Below, in pieces: positions 32,772 through 44,739 of a stretch of 64,000 nt of DNA (the stretch's first letter is position 1; each line of letters opens with the position of its first letter). The stretch is taken from assembly GCA_916613615.1 (NCBI GenBank), contig OU744730.1, forward strand, positions 36,379,315 through 36,443,314, in the 5' to 3' direction. The notes beneath the pieces were generated by a model. The model did not search any database and was not told the origin of the DNA. It saw only the letters and a program-made list of their open reading frames with translations. The DNA comes from Steromphala cineraria (lineage: Eukaryota; Mollusca; Gastropoda; Trochida; Trochidae). The position numbers and the translations under genes are program-made.

Positions 32772-32925
32772 TGTAGGATCAAAACCAAGCCAGAGGTGTT
32801 GTTGATAATGTAAGCCCGCGGCAGAGGGAAATTGGAAAGGGCCGACAGGCCCGCCCCAATTTCCCGAGGCTGAGGGCTTACATTATCAAACAACACCGAG
32901 GGCGAGGTTTTGATCTAACTTATGA
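32772..32925. repeat. Long hairpin, arms about 65 bp
   Basis: Left arm from TAGGATCAAAACC through TGATAATGTAAGCCC is complementary, with small bulges, to GGGCTTACATTATCAAACAA through GGTTTTGATCTAA. The loop holds GGGCCGACAGGCCC. Foldback MITE type. Confidence 0.8.
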
Positions 32926-33344
32926 ACCGAGATAAACCGTAGTAACAAAATTATTTCAATAATAAGTATAAAAATGGATTCATTGATTTTTACTGGTAGG
33001 GAAAAACCATGAGCAAACGGAGAGCACATCCGCGCCCTGCACGTGCTTTGCGCTTGCTACCCAAGCCGTGAACGTGAAATACATGCGCTATCTGCCTCGT
33101 GAAGTTCACATGATTGTCACTGTGGAAGGTACATCTTTGTTCTCGTGGGCCTTCATAGCCGAGTTGTCAAAGGCGCCAGTTTAGTAAGCGAGTGGTGCAG
33201 AGATCGAAACCAGGCATGCGAACATTATATTTATGATTTGTCAAAAATGTGATATTTTGTGATGGTATTTATTCGAAGAAGGACTTTGAAACAAAGTATT
33301 TCAAAAAGTGTATAATCCCAATCAAAATAAATTTCCGATAAAGT

Positions 33345-33435
33345 CTAGAGTAAGCCCCGGGCTTTCCTAGAGAAAGCCCTGGACATTCTTCAAGAAAGCC
33401 CTGGGCATTCTTGGAGAATGCCCGGCAAAGAGGTT
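33345..33435. repeat. GAAAGCCC(T/G)GG short repeats
   Basis: Four spaced variants of GAAAGCCCTGG / GAATGCCCGG with a local fold-back. No further interpretation. Confidence 0.5.
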
Positions 33436-33573
33436 TATCCGGTAAAAGAAGAACCTAATAGAACAATAGAGTGACGTCACTGGAGGTTTATAAATACAGT
33501 TATAAGATACATATTTCAGGAATATAAAAAAAGCCACATACAAATCGTAAGAGGTAAGGCATTCAAATTTAGA

Positions 33574-35925
33574 TTATTATCCCCCGCCAAACGTAGTTGG
33601 GGGGGGATATTAAAATGGTCCTCGTCTGTCCGTTCGTCCGTCCGTTCGTCCGTTCGTCTGTGCGTCCCGATAATGTTTCCGGAGCAATGGGCATCATGTG
33701 GAAATGTGCCTTTTGAGGTTTTCAACCTCTTTGCATATTTATTATCCCCCGCCGCGCGTTTAGCGCGAAGCGGGGGATATAGTATTCAGCTCCGTACGTC
33801 CGTCCGTCCCGCTTCTTGTTAGCGCGATATCTAATGAACCGCTCAACCTAGAATCTTCAAACTTGGTACCAGTCTTCATCTGGGGAATACGCAGACCTGA
33901 AAGCTTTTGGTGACCTTGACCTCATTTTCAAGGTCACAGCGAGACTTTGACCAGTTTTGAAAATGTTGTTAGCGCGATATCTAATAAACTGCTCAACCTA
34001 GAATCTTCAAACTTGGTACCAGTCTTCATCTGAGGAATACGCAGACCTGAGAAGCTATTGGTGACCTTGACCTCATTTTCAAGGTCACAGCGAGACTTTG
34101 ACCAGTTTTGAAAATGTTGTTAGCGTGATATCTAATGAACTTCTCAAACTAGAATCTTTAAACTTGGTACCAGTCTTCATCTGGGAAATATGCAGACCTG
34201 AAAAGCTTTTGGTGACCTTGAACTCATTTTCAAGGTCACAGCGAGACTTTGACCAGTTTTGAAAATGTTGTTAGCGCGATATCTAATAAACCGCTCAACC
34301 TAGAATCTTCAAACTTGGTACCAGTCTTCATCTGAGGAATACGCAGACCTGAAAAGCTTTTGGTGACCTTGACCTCATTTTCAAGGTCACAGCGAGACTT
34401 TGACCAGTTTTGAAAATGTTGTTAGCGTGATATCTAATGAATCGCTCAACATAGAATCTTCAAACTTGGTACCAGTCTTCATCTGAGGAATACGCAGACT
34501 TGAAAAGTTTTTTGTGACCTTGACCTCATTTTCAAGGTCACAGCGAGACTTTGACCAGTTTTGAAAATGTTGTTAGGGCCATATCTCATGAACCCATTAA
34601 CCTTGAGTCTTCACGGGGGACATAGTATTCATCTCTGTACGTCCGTCCGTCCGTCCCGCTTCTTGTTGTTAACATCAATTTGCGGCGGGGGATCTTGTCA
34701 CCTTTGTGACAAATACTTGTTTTTACCCGTTTCCATGGAAATGTAACATAGGATTTCGTTTCCAGAGCACAACTCCAAAACGATGAGACCTAGCTCGAGG
34801 AAACTTGGTATGTGCAATGGGCATCATGTGGAGATGTGCCTTTTGAGGTTTTCAACTTCTTTGCATTTTTATTTTTACCCGTTTCCATGGAAATGTAACA
34901 TAGGATTTCGTTTCCGGAGCACAACTCCAAAACGGTGAGACCTAGCTCAACAAAACTTGGTATGTGCAATGGGCATCATGTGGAGATGTGCCTTTTGAGG
35001 TTTTCAACTTCTTTGCATTTTTATTTTTACCCGTTTCTATGGAAACGTAACATAGGATTTCGTTTCCGGAGCACAACTCCAAAACGGTGAGACCTAGCTC
35101 AACAAAACTTGGTATGTGCAATGGGCATCATGTGGAGATGTGCCTTTTGAGGTTTTCAACTTCTTTGCATTTTTATTTTTACCCGTTTCTATGGAAACGT
35201 AACATAGGATTTCGTTTCCGGAGCACAACTCCAAAACAGTGAGACCTAGCTCGAGGAAACTTGGTATGTGCAATGGGCATCATGTGGAGATGTGCCTTTT
35301 GAGGTTTTCAACTTCTTTGCATTTTTATTTTTACCCGTTTCCATGGAAACGTAACATAGGATTTCGTTTCCGGAGCACAACTCCAAAACAGTGAGACCTA
35401 GCTCGACGAAACTTGGTATGTGCAACGGGCATCCTGTGGAGATGTGCCTTTTAGGGTTTTCAACTTCTTTGCATTTTTATTTTTACCCGTTTCCATGGAA
35501 ACATAACATAGAATTTCGTTTCCGGAGCACAACTCCAAAACGGTGAGACCCAGCTCAACAAAACTTGGTATGTGCAATGGGCATCATGTGGAGATGTGCC
35601 TTTTGAGGTTTTCAACTTCTTTGCATTTTTATTTTTACCCGTTTACATGGAAACGTAACATAGGATTTCGTTTCCGAAGCACAACTCCAAAACAGTGAGA
35701 CCTAGCTCGACGAAACTTGGTATGTGCAACGGGCATCCTGTGGAGATGTGCCTTTTAGGGTTTTCAACTTCTTTGCATTTTTATTTGTACCCGTTTCCAT
35801 GGAAACATAACATAGAATTTCGTTTCCGGAGCACAACTCCAAAACGATGAGACCTAGCTCGACGAAACTTGGTATGTGCAATGGGCATCATGTGGAGATG
35901 TGCCTTTTGACACTGCTTGTTATTA
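33574..35925 (+). mobile_element. Pearl-like element with eight 152-bp units, hosting a second element
   Basis: The 5' hairpin TATCCCCCGCCAAACG... is followed by a (GTCY/GTTC)n tract at 33620-33665. One unit is split by the nested element 33733-34720. Units then start at 34725, 34877, 35029, 35181, 35333, 35485, 35637 and 35789, exactly 152 bp apart. Each carries TTTCCATGGAAAC, CGTTTCCGGAGCACAACTCC, AAACTTGGTATGTG and ATGTGCCTTTTGAGG. It ends CTGCTTGT near 35925. There is no coding sequence. Confidence 0.8.
33733..34720 (+). mobile_element. Nested pearl-like element with 150-151-bp units
   Basis: The 5' hairpin is TATCCCCCGCCGCGCG...CGCGAAGCGGGGGAT, followed by a short GTCC tract. Units start at 33821, 33971, 34122, 34273, 34424 and 34575 and contain CTTGACCTCATTTTCAAGGT. 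The 3' end is GGCGGGGGAT...CTTTGTGACAAATACTTGT. Removing it rejoins TTTGCATATTTA with TTTTACCC as in the surrounding array, showing insertion between T and T with no duplication. Confidence 0.8.
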
Positions 35926-36840
35926 CGTGTAACCATATCATCTCTACGTATATTAGTTCAATAGATTATAACTCTTTTGTATGATTTTGATGAACTGATG
36001 TTTTTGATTGGGCCCATGATCGAAGGGATCGATCGTCGCGGGCTCATAACGTAAAATACAAGATCGTTTTGCATAATCAAATAATAGTGGTATTAAGTTC
36101 ATACGAGTTTGTGTTTGTCTGTTTACAAATTTACAATCAAACTTGAGAAACAGACTGAACTTTGAATATTATCCTTATCTCATGTAACTACCAGTTTTCA
36201 GACATTTCTAGGCCTATTTTAGATATTTAGAAGGCCTAAAGTGTAGATTAAAAACTAAAAAGGATATCAAAGTATGACATAGTTATGGTGTATTTATGAC
36301 ATTTTGAACTATGTATCAAGACGACGCCATTTTTTACAAATTGTGCACTTTCATTGAGAATGAGTGTACTGGGTTCATTAGGTCATTATGTAAGTAAAAA
36401 GATAGTGTACTCATAGCAGCACCTTAAATCTTTTAACCACGTCTGCTGGTCATTGTTGTTTAGTCATAAGTGTACACTGGTTTTGAAGAAGGGGTAAAAT
36501 GTTTGAATGATCTTTTTATAGCAAGGCCACCAATTATCTAAACATATTGTACAGATAGCTGACGAAAAAACGTTGCTTTCGTTCTGATTGACCAAGAAAC
36601 AGCAGAACATTCGAGGTTTCAAACAAGATAAAAATAAGGGGGTGTTTTATTCCCTAAAATCCCCTGTCACATATTAGAATAATCTTGAAAAGCATACGAA
36701 AATGACTGATTGAGTTCAGGATGGGAAAGTTTGTTTTTGTTCTTGAATCACCGTTAGCAAAATTATGATTATGATTTGTCTACTAATAGCCTAGCTTTGT
36801 ATGTATAGAAAGGCAAGTTTTACAAACATACTAGAGTCAT
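35926..36840. other. No gene
   Basis: AT-rich. A small inverted motif around GATCGAAGGGATCGATCG near 36018. Nothing else is seen. Confidence 0.4.
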
Positions 36841-38060
36841 TATTCTTATAAGGGCCACAGGGGCCATGCCCTAAAAACCTATTTTCATCTTCTTCTCCAG
36901 AAGCATAAGGCCTAGAGAGCTGAAACCTTGTGTACAGACTCCTTGACTAGTGAGGATTATAAATTGTAGCTTTAGTGGTCCTGTGGCCCCTAGTAAGGGC
37001 CACAGGGGCCACACCCTAAAAAACTATTCATATCTTCTTCTCCAGAAGCATGAGGCCCAGAAAGCTGAAACCTTGTGTACAGACTCCTTGACTAGTGAGG
37101 ATTATAAATTGTAGCTTTGGTGGCCCTGTGACCCCTTATAAGGGCCACAGGGGCCACGCCCTAAAAACCTATTTTCATCTTTTTCTCCAGAAGCATGAGG
37201 CCCAGAAAGCTGAAACCTTGTGTACAGACTCCTTGACTAGTGAGGATTATAAACTGTAGCTTTGGTGGCCCCGTGACCCCTTATAAGGGCCACAGGGGCC
37301 ACGCCCTAAAAACCTATTTTCATCTTTTTCTCCGGAAGCATAAGGCCTGGAAAGCTGAAACCTTGTGTACAGACTCCTTGACTAGTGAGGATTATAAATT
37401 GTAGCTTTGGTGGCCCTGTGACCCCTAATAAGGGCCACAGGGGCCAAGCCCTTAAAAGCTATTTTCATCTTCTTCTCCAGAACCATAAGGCCTAGAAAGC
37501 TGAAACTTTGTGTACAGACTCCTTGGCTAGTGAGGATTATAAATTGTAGCTTTAAAGGCCCTGTGGCCCCTAATAAGGGCCACAGGGGCCAAGCCCTTAA
37601 AACCTATTTTCATCTTTTTCTCCAGAAGTATAAGGTCTAGAAAGCTGAAACTTTGTGTACAGACTCCTTGACTAGTGAAGATTATAAATTGTAGCTTTGG
37701 TGGCCCTGTGACCCCTAATAAGGGCCACGGGCCACACCCTAAAAACCTATTTTCATCTTCTTCTCCAGAAGCATAAGGCCTGAAACTTTGTGTACAGACT
37801 CCTTGACTAGTGATGATTATGAATTGTAGCTTTGGTGACCCTGTTGCCCCTAATAAACGCAACAGGAACGTCCTTCAAATCTATTTTCATCTTCTTCATC
37901 AGAAGTAAAGGCCTAGAAAACTGAAACTTGTCGCCTATATACTGAATTTTATGAATGGTGACCCTGTGGCCTCTACAAAGGGGGAATCACATTGACCACA
38001 CTCTACAGCATAATTGATGATGAAGCCTGATGAGCTACAGAGCCAATGGCTCTATTTTTT
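36841..38060 (+). mobile_element. AGCTCATC-type element with seven 145-bp units
   Basis: Units start at 36851, 36996, 37141, 37286, 37431, 37576 and 37721, exactly 145 bp apart, each with AGGGCCACAGGGGCCA and TTTTCATCTTCTTCTCCAGA. It ends with GATGAGCTACAGAGCCAATG and the GGCTCT hairpin end. The 5' hairpin end is missing here. A CGGGGGATAT...CTGCTTGT end near 38363-38390 suggests that an outer pearl-like element also terminates close by. Confidence 0.7.
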
Positions 38061-38637
38061 AATCAGTGTCTTAAAAATTGATATTCTCTCGTAGCTATTT
38101 CGATTGGTTGTTTAGGGTCACCATTGGGGAGTCAGTTGACATTGCTTCTACAGAATGATGACCTTCTCGAGTGTACGACTCGCTCCAGGGGAATCCCCCA
38201 CTGAGAAGCGAAGCCTACATCCTTCTCAGCTCACCGTCTCATCAGCGAAGCTCGTTAGCAGGCAGGCTAACCCGTGTGGTCTTATGCACGAGTACAGCCT
38301 AAGCCGCAGACCCCCTTTAAAATTCAAAGTCATGTTTGTTTTCGTCAAAATATTCCAAATGGCGGGGGATATAGACGACTCTGTCTGCTTGTTCTCTTCG
38401 AGTTGTTGAGAATATATCCCCCCATATCTTGACAATGATTGTAATACCTACCTTCTTGGGAAAGAAAGTAAAACCTAGACTCTTTTAAACAAAGTAGATG
38501 TAGAAGTAATCGATAATTAAGGGTGATACAAACACACTAGATGACTGGTTGTGTCAATTTATGATGGTAACATAAAATATTTAGATCTCTCATGATACAT
38601 TGATGATGTCGAATGCGACTCAAACATTCCAAACAAA
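38061..38637. other. No gene; 3' end of a pearl-like element near 38390
   Basis: Includes GGCGGGGGATATAGACGACT and CTGCTTGT at about 38361-38390. The GC-rich stretch 38155-38300 is not recognised. Confidence 0.4.
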
Positions 38638-41600
38638 GGAATTATGTCTCCCCCCGAAGGGTCGGGGAGACATATTGGTTTAAGCTGAGTTCCCGTCGGT
38701 GTTGGCGTTGGCGTTGGCGTTGGCGTTCCCATTTCGTTTCTGGAGCATATCTCTAAAACTATGTGACCGATCATCACCAAACTTGGTATACTGTCTCTCC
38801 ATATCATGTAGATGTGCCTTTTGGAGGTTATAGATTTTTTGAATTTTTTGAATTTTTTTATTTCCATGGCAACAATTTGGACTTGGTCTTTTTCAAGGGT
38901 AGTGTTCGTTTCCGGAGCAGATCTCTAAAACAATGTGACCGATCATCACCAAACTTGGTATACTGTCTCTCCATATCATGTAGATGTTGGAGGTTATAGA
39001 TTTTTTGAATTTTTTGAATTTTTTTATTTCCATGGCAACAATTTGGACTTGGTCTTTTTCAAGGGTAGTGTTCGTTTCCGGAGCAGATCTCTAAAACTAT
39101 GTGACCGATCATCACCAAACTTGGTATAATTGTCTCTCCATATCATGAAGATGTGCCTTTTGGAGGTTATAGATTTTTTAAAATTCAATTTTTAGCTCAT
39201 CAGGACTGAAAGTCCAGATGGGCTTATGGCATGCATATGGAGATTCTAATTTGTAACTTTGGTGAACCTGTGACCCCAAATAGGGTCACAGGGGTCACAA
39301 CCTTAAAAACCTATTTTCATCTTTTTCTCCAGTACTAAAAGGACTTTAGAGTTGAAAATGATATGTGCAGACTCCTTGGCCAATCAGGATTCTTAGTTGT
39401 AGATTTCGTGACCCCATGACCCCAAATAGGGTCACAGGGGTCACAACTTTAAAAACCTATTTTCATCTTCTTCTCCAGTTCCAGAAGGAGTAGAGAGTTA
39501 AAAATGATATGTGCAGACTCCTTGGACAATGGAGATTCTAATTTGTAACTTTGGTGACCCTGTGACCCCAAATAGGGTCACAGGGGTCACAACCTTAAAA
39601 ACCTATTTTCATCTTCTTCTCCAGTTCTAAAAGGACTAGAGAGTTAAAAACGATATGTGCAGACTCCTTGGCCAATGGGGATTCTAAATTGTAGATTTCG
39701 TGACCCCATGACCCCAAATAGGGTCACAGGGGTCACAACCTTAAAACCTATTTTCATCTTCTTCTCCAGTTCTAAAAGGACTAGAGAGTTGAAAGTGATA
39801 TGTGCAGACTCCTTGGCTAATGGGGATTCTAATTTGTAACTTTGGTGACCCTGTGACCCTAAATAGGGTCACAGGGGTCACAACCTTAAATACCTATTTT
39901 CATCTTCTTCTCCAGTTCCAAAAGGAGTAGAGAGTTGAAAACAATATGTGCAGACTCCTTGGACAATGGAGATTCTAATTTGTAACTTTGGTGACCCTGT
40001 GACCCCAAATAGGGTCACAGGGGTCACAACCTTAAAAACTTATTTTCATCTTCTTCTCCAGTTTTAAAAGAACTAGAGAGTTAAAAACGATATGTGCAGA
40101 CTCCTTGGCCAATGGGGATTCTAAATTGTAGATTTCGTGACCCCATGACCCCAAATAGGGTCACAGGGGTCACAACCTTAAAAACCTATTTTCATCTTCT
40201 TCTCCAGTTCTAAAAGGACTAGAGAGTTGAAAGTGATATGTGCAGACTCCTTGGACAATGGAGATTCTAATTTGTAACTTTGGTGAACCTGTGACCCCAA
40301 ATAGGGTCACAGGGGTCACAACCTTAAAAACCTATGTTCATCTTCTTCTCCAGTTCTAAAAGGACTAGAGAGTTAAAAACAATATGTGCAGACTCCTTGG
40401 CCAATGGGGATTCTAAATTGTAGATTTCGTGACCCCATGACCCCAAATAGGGTCACAGGGGTCACAACCTTAAAAACCTATTTTCATCTTCTTCTCCAGT
40501 TCTAAAAGGACTAGCGAGTTGAAAGTGATATGTGCAGACTCCTTGGACAATGGGGATTCTAATTTGTAACTTTTGTGAACCTGTGACCCCAAATAGGGTC
40601 ACAGGGGTCACAACCTTAAAAACCTATTTTCATCTTCTTCTCCAGTTCTAAAAGGACTAGAGAGTTGAAAGTGATATGTGCAGACTCCTTGGACAATGGG
40701 GATTCTAATTTGTAACTTTGGTGAACCTGTGACCCCAAATAGGGTCACAGGGGTCACAACCTTAAAAACCTATTTTCATCTTCTTCTCCAGTACTAAAAG
40801 GACTTTAGAGTTGAAAATGATATGTGCAGACTCCTTGGCCAATCGGGATTCTTAGTTGTAGATTTCGTGACCCCATGACCCCAAATAGGGTCACAGGGGT
40901 CACAACCTTAAAAACCAATTCTCATCTTCTTCTCCAGTTCCAAAAGGTCTAGAGAGTTAATATTGATATGTGCAATCTCCTTGGACATTGGGGATTCTAA
41001 TTTGTAACTTTGTTGACCCTATTTGGGGTCACAGGGGTCACAACCTTAAAAAACTATTTTCATCTTCAACTCTCAAGTTCCAAAAGGTCTAGAGAGCTGA
41101 AATTATATGTGCAGACTCCTTGGCCAATGGGGATTCTAAATTGTAGATTTCGTGACCCCATGACCCCAAATAGGATATTTTAGTGTGGACTTCTTTTACT
41201 GTCTGATATTGGCGATCTAGAAAGTGTTGAATAATAATACATTTGTTTTGTAATTTTGTTATAGGTTTTCTTGCAATAGGTAACATCAGTTTCATTTTTA
41301 GCTCATCTTGCCTGTATAAAGCAAACTGGATATGATGCCTGATGAGCTACAGAGCCAATGGCTCTATTTTTTTATATTTCCATGGCAACAATTTGGACTT
41401 GGTCTTTTTCAAGGGTAGTGTTCGTTTCCGGAGCAGATCTCTAAAACTATGTGACCGATCATCACCAAACTTGGTATACTGTCTCTCCATATCATGCAGA
41501 TGTGCCTTTTGGAGGTTATAGATTTTTTGAATTTTTTATTTTTTTTTATTTCCATGGCAAAAATTTGGACTTGGTCTTTTTCAAGGGTAGTGTTCGTTTC

Positions 41601-41875
41601 TGGAGCAGATATCTAAAACAATGTGACTGATCATCACCAAACTTGGTATATTGTATCTCCATATCATGTAAATGTGCCATTTGGAGGTTTGAGATTTAAA
41701 ACAAATTATTTTGTTTATTTCCATGGCAACAATTTGGACTTAATCTTTTTCAAGGGTAGTGTTTGTTTCCGGAGCAGATCTCATTAATGGTGCTTTATGA
41801 TAGTATTGTTTAGAGGTTTGGAGCATTTGAGGAAGGGGGAGACATCTGTTTTTACGGGTAAAAACACTTTCTAGT
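38638..41875 (+). mobile_element. GTCTCCCC-family pearl-like element hosting the 146-bp array element
   Basis: The 5' hairpin is GTCTCCCCCCGAAGGG...GGGGAGACAT, followed by a (GTTGGC)n tract at 38699-38724. Units near 38728, 38908 and 39070 hold TATCTCTAAAACTATGTGAC and CACCAAACTTGGTATACTG. The array resumes after the nested element at 41376 and ends GGGGGAGACATCTGTTTTTA...CTTTCTAGT. A compact copy is at 57510-58021. Confidence 0.8.
39193..41375 (+). mobile_element. Nested AGCTCATC-family element, about 13 units of 146 bp in a two-unit pattern
   Basis: The start hairpin is AGCTCATCAGGACTGAAAGT. Units begin at 39282, 39428, 39574, 39720, 39865, 40011, 40157, 40303, 40449, 40595, 40741 and 40887, then less regularly. 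Two unit types largely alternate: one with AACTTTGGTGACCCTGTGAC, the other with GATTTCGTGACCCCATGAC. The end is GATGAGCTACAGAGCCAATG plus hairpin. No coding sequence. Confidence 0.85.
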
Positions 41876-42510
41876 TCTTTCTGAATCTAAATGTCTAAGG
41901 CATATTGGTCTTGTCAATTATTATTTGTTTAGATTAGGAATGTGACCTTCACATTTTAATAAAGTCAAATTTTAACACCATGTTTCCGACTCTACCACAC
42001 ATATCATGAGATTTCTGTAAAACTAACACAGACTCACAGAGAGAGATAATAATAATGGGCAGGAAGAAGATATTAAAAGAAAGAAGAAAGAGGTGGAAGT
42101 GTGGACAGTGTACTCTTGACCTTGTAAGGTCCCAAACGATTGTTCTTCTTACCAATAAAGGTGATTATTCTTATATGCTAGTGTTGGATATCTTGTAAAA
42201 ATATTTCATAAAATAAATTATTCTTTTTTATTTCGTAAAAGAAACAGAAAAAGTCAATGTAAGCTGTCCAAGCAAGTTGAACTAGAGCCGCATCATTAAA
42301 CCCAACCCTTCTTTGGCTTTTTATATCTTTTGAACGGGGTGGTGAAATTTCAAATCATTTATATCATTGTCAAGGGCGAAGAACGAGCTTCAATCCAATA
42401 TGTCATTTACAAATGCTCACAAAAAAGTAAAGAAACTGCAACCACGACATCTGTTGCTAATATCAAACTTTTCTCAAGAATGACGGATGGTTCCCACCTA
42501 GCGGTCACCT
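41876..42510. other. No gene
   Basis: AT-rich intronic sequence. A purine-rich stretch lies at 42058-42100. Confidence 0.4.
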
Positions 42511-42512
42511 TT

Positions 42513-42790
42513 ACCATCATGTAGAGGAGAGAATTGTCTTCATTTACATTTATCATTTGTATATATATGCACACACAATAATAAAGAAACGGCAAGTGTT
42601 GCGACAAGTGTCCCAAATATAATTTTTTACCTCAAAATGAATGAGGATACCAACCTAGCGACACTCATGTCTCGCAAACCATTAGAGATAACTATCATGT
42701 AGAGGAGAGAATTGTCTTTATTTATATGTATCATTTGTATATATATACTCACACGAAAATAAAGAAGTGGCAAGCACATGTGCTAGTTGC
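42513..42790 (+). repeat. Diverged direct repeat, 177-bp offset
   Basis: ATCATGTAGAGGAGAGAATT followed by GTATCATTTGTATATATA occurs at 42513-42610 and 42690-42790. Two copies only. Confidence 0.75.
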
Positions 42791-44071
42791 CCTATCACTC
42801 CGGCTATCGCTAATTGAACTTGCATATTTTTCGCATACTGGCACCCCTGGCATTACGGTCCTGAGGCACCTGTCGGTTCCACTGTGCATGCAGGGGCACA
42901 TGTTCCCCCTAAAAATCTTGTCCATTCAGAAGTTTTCGTGTATACTTATGCAGTTTTCATCCTTTGTATCAAAGTCGCAGTTATGTATCAACTATTTGAC
43001 TATGTGACCCGCTAGGTACTTTTGTTAGGAACACAATATTACGATTTATAATAAAATGGAGGGTGTTAATGATGCAATAATGCTATTTGATAAACTTGGT
43101 ATCCGATTTGCTCAAAATCTGATAAAGATGCAAATTAGGTCAAAAGACGAACTATTTTCTCAAAACTCCATGCATTTCATGCGAGTCCTAAACCGCTTAC
43201 CAACCGTTGATAACGTCATCAGGAGTTTTCAGGGTTGTTGTGGATCGAATAAAAATTCGTAAACAAAATCCGCGAGGGTAAATTTATCACGCATTCGTAT
43301 TTTAGAAATAGCTTGGCTATTAAAGCATTGGCAAATTGTTTTCATCTTGTGCTTACACCCAAAAATATAACAATATGCCGCTTACAATATCGGCAATCAA
43401 CAATAATTTCTACCGATTGTACTTCAATTTTCGTGAATGACACGATAGATCACTTTGACACACAGTGTGTCAGTGATCCACTTGTCAACAAAAACAAATC
43501 ATATTCTAGTGATGGTAGGCATTATCAAGTATTGTTGTAACAAACATAACAACCCCAACTTTTGCAAATAATCTTCGTTTAGTCTAAGGACACCGTAACC
43601 GAACTGGCGTCACAACCATGACAATGCAGCTTTTCAAAGTTGCAGTTAGAGTTACTTCCCCTGTTGTAGCGACGTTGGCAAGTGGTCCATTCACATTGTG
43701 TGTTATAAGAAACCCGAATGTTTGCTCGTGCACTTGAAATCGGTGATAAAATGTTGATAGATTGTTGGAGACGTTTCTTTCACTATGAAAAATCATGTCA
43801 TGAAGGATTATTTCTAGACTGTTCACAACTGTGTATCGCTGATCACATGTTTTGTGAAAGAAATTACTCCGCGAAATCTAGGTCAAAGATATTTGAAGAA
43901 GGAATCATATTTTCGTTCAAACACTTTTATTTCAAAATGACATTATATGATAAAGAAATTATTAATCTTATTAATATAATTCCTATTATATGATATTAAT
44001 GATACGGAAACACACTCGGTTAATAATCTCTATTTATTATATATTATATATTATTATCATCACCACTTGAG
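42791..44071. other. No supported gene
   Basis: Frames of 60-93 codons exist (for example 43056-43262 and 43718-43993 on the plus strand), but none has a recognisable domain, splice context or codon bias. Confidence 0.4.
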
Positions 44072-44140
44072 TGACGTCAAGTTCAAGAGTGTGACGTCAT
44101 GTAACAATGGTCTGATGTCATGAATTCTCATATGACGTCA
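44072..44140. promoter_or_regulatory. Cluster of four CRE-like octamers
   Basis: TGACGTCA at 44072, 44092 and 44133, and TGATGTCA at 44113, are spaced 20, 21 and 20 bp, about two DNA turns. ACAATGG lies between. Compare 23590-23642. Confidence 0.5.
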
Positions 44141-44218
44141 CACTGTTACTGCGGTGACAGGCTCTTCCAAGCGGCCGCTAAACATTAAATTGGCTTTTTT
44201 TGGGATAAAATTAATAGA

Positions 44219-44352
44219 ATATCTGTCAATTCTTGACAAATACCATGTTTATCTCATCTCGTGAGGTAGAAAAGTTAAATATTACGTGAAAATATGAACT
44301 TTCTACCTAACTCGATGAGATAAACATGGTATTAGTCAAGAAAAGACGGATA
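44219..44352. repeat. Long hairpin, arms about 50 bp
   Basis: ATACCATGTTTATCTCATCT and flanks pair with GAGATAAACATGGTATTAGT and flanks. The outer parts (ATATCTGTC, GACGGATAT) also pair. The loop is about 30 bp. Confidence 0.8.
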
Positions 44353-44560
44353 TCCTCTATATATTACGAAAGTTAGAAATAGATTACCGGTATATGGACA
44401 CACTGGGATAAAGGTACCTTTGCTCACGACTAAATCTATTCTGGATACCAAGGAGCAAAGCCTTGGCACAGATGAGTTCATATTTGTTGCCAGAAGTTGG
44501 GACTTTTTACAAAGTGCAATTCCCTTAAACAGAGTTCATAATTAAAATCACCATGGTAAA

Positions 44561-44704
44561 ATGGAGATAAACCTAGTGTTTTTGAAAATCAGAGACATGT
44601 TGTACTGGAACGCTGCATGTTCTGTTTCAATTTGAAATTTACTTGCTATCCATTCAGTATAACATGTCTCTGATTTTCAAACACACTAGGTTTATCTCCT
44701 AAAT
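44561..44704. repeat. Long hairpin, arms about 45 bp
   Basis: GGAGATAAACCTAGTGTTTT through CAGAGACATGTT pairs with AACATGTCTCTGATTTTCAA through AGGTTTATCTCC. The loop is about 55 bp. It shares the GAGATAAAC motif with the hairpin at 44219. Confidence 0.8.
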
Positions 44705-44739
44705 ATGATAAGGAAGTATATATATATGTGCAATTCTTG

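Noticed and set aside
36851..37865. Minus-strand protein from the 145-bp array
   Set aside because: The frame is an artefact of the repeat. 145 is not a multiple of three and the frame spans less than three units.
43056..43993. Small host genes in 43-44 kb
   Set aside because: Frames of 68-91 codons have no domain, no splice signals that extend them and no codon bias. They are what AT-rich DNA yields by chance.
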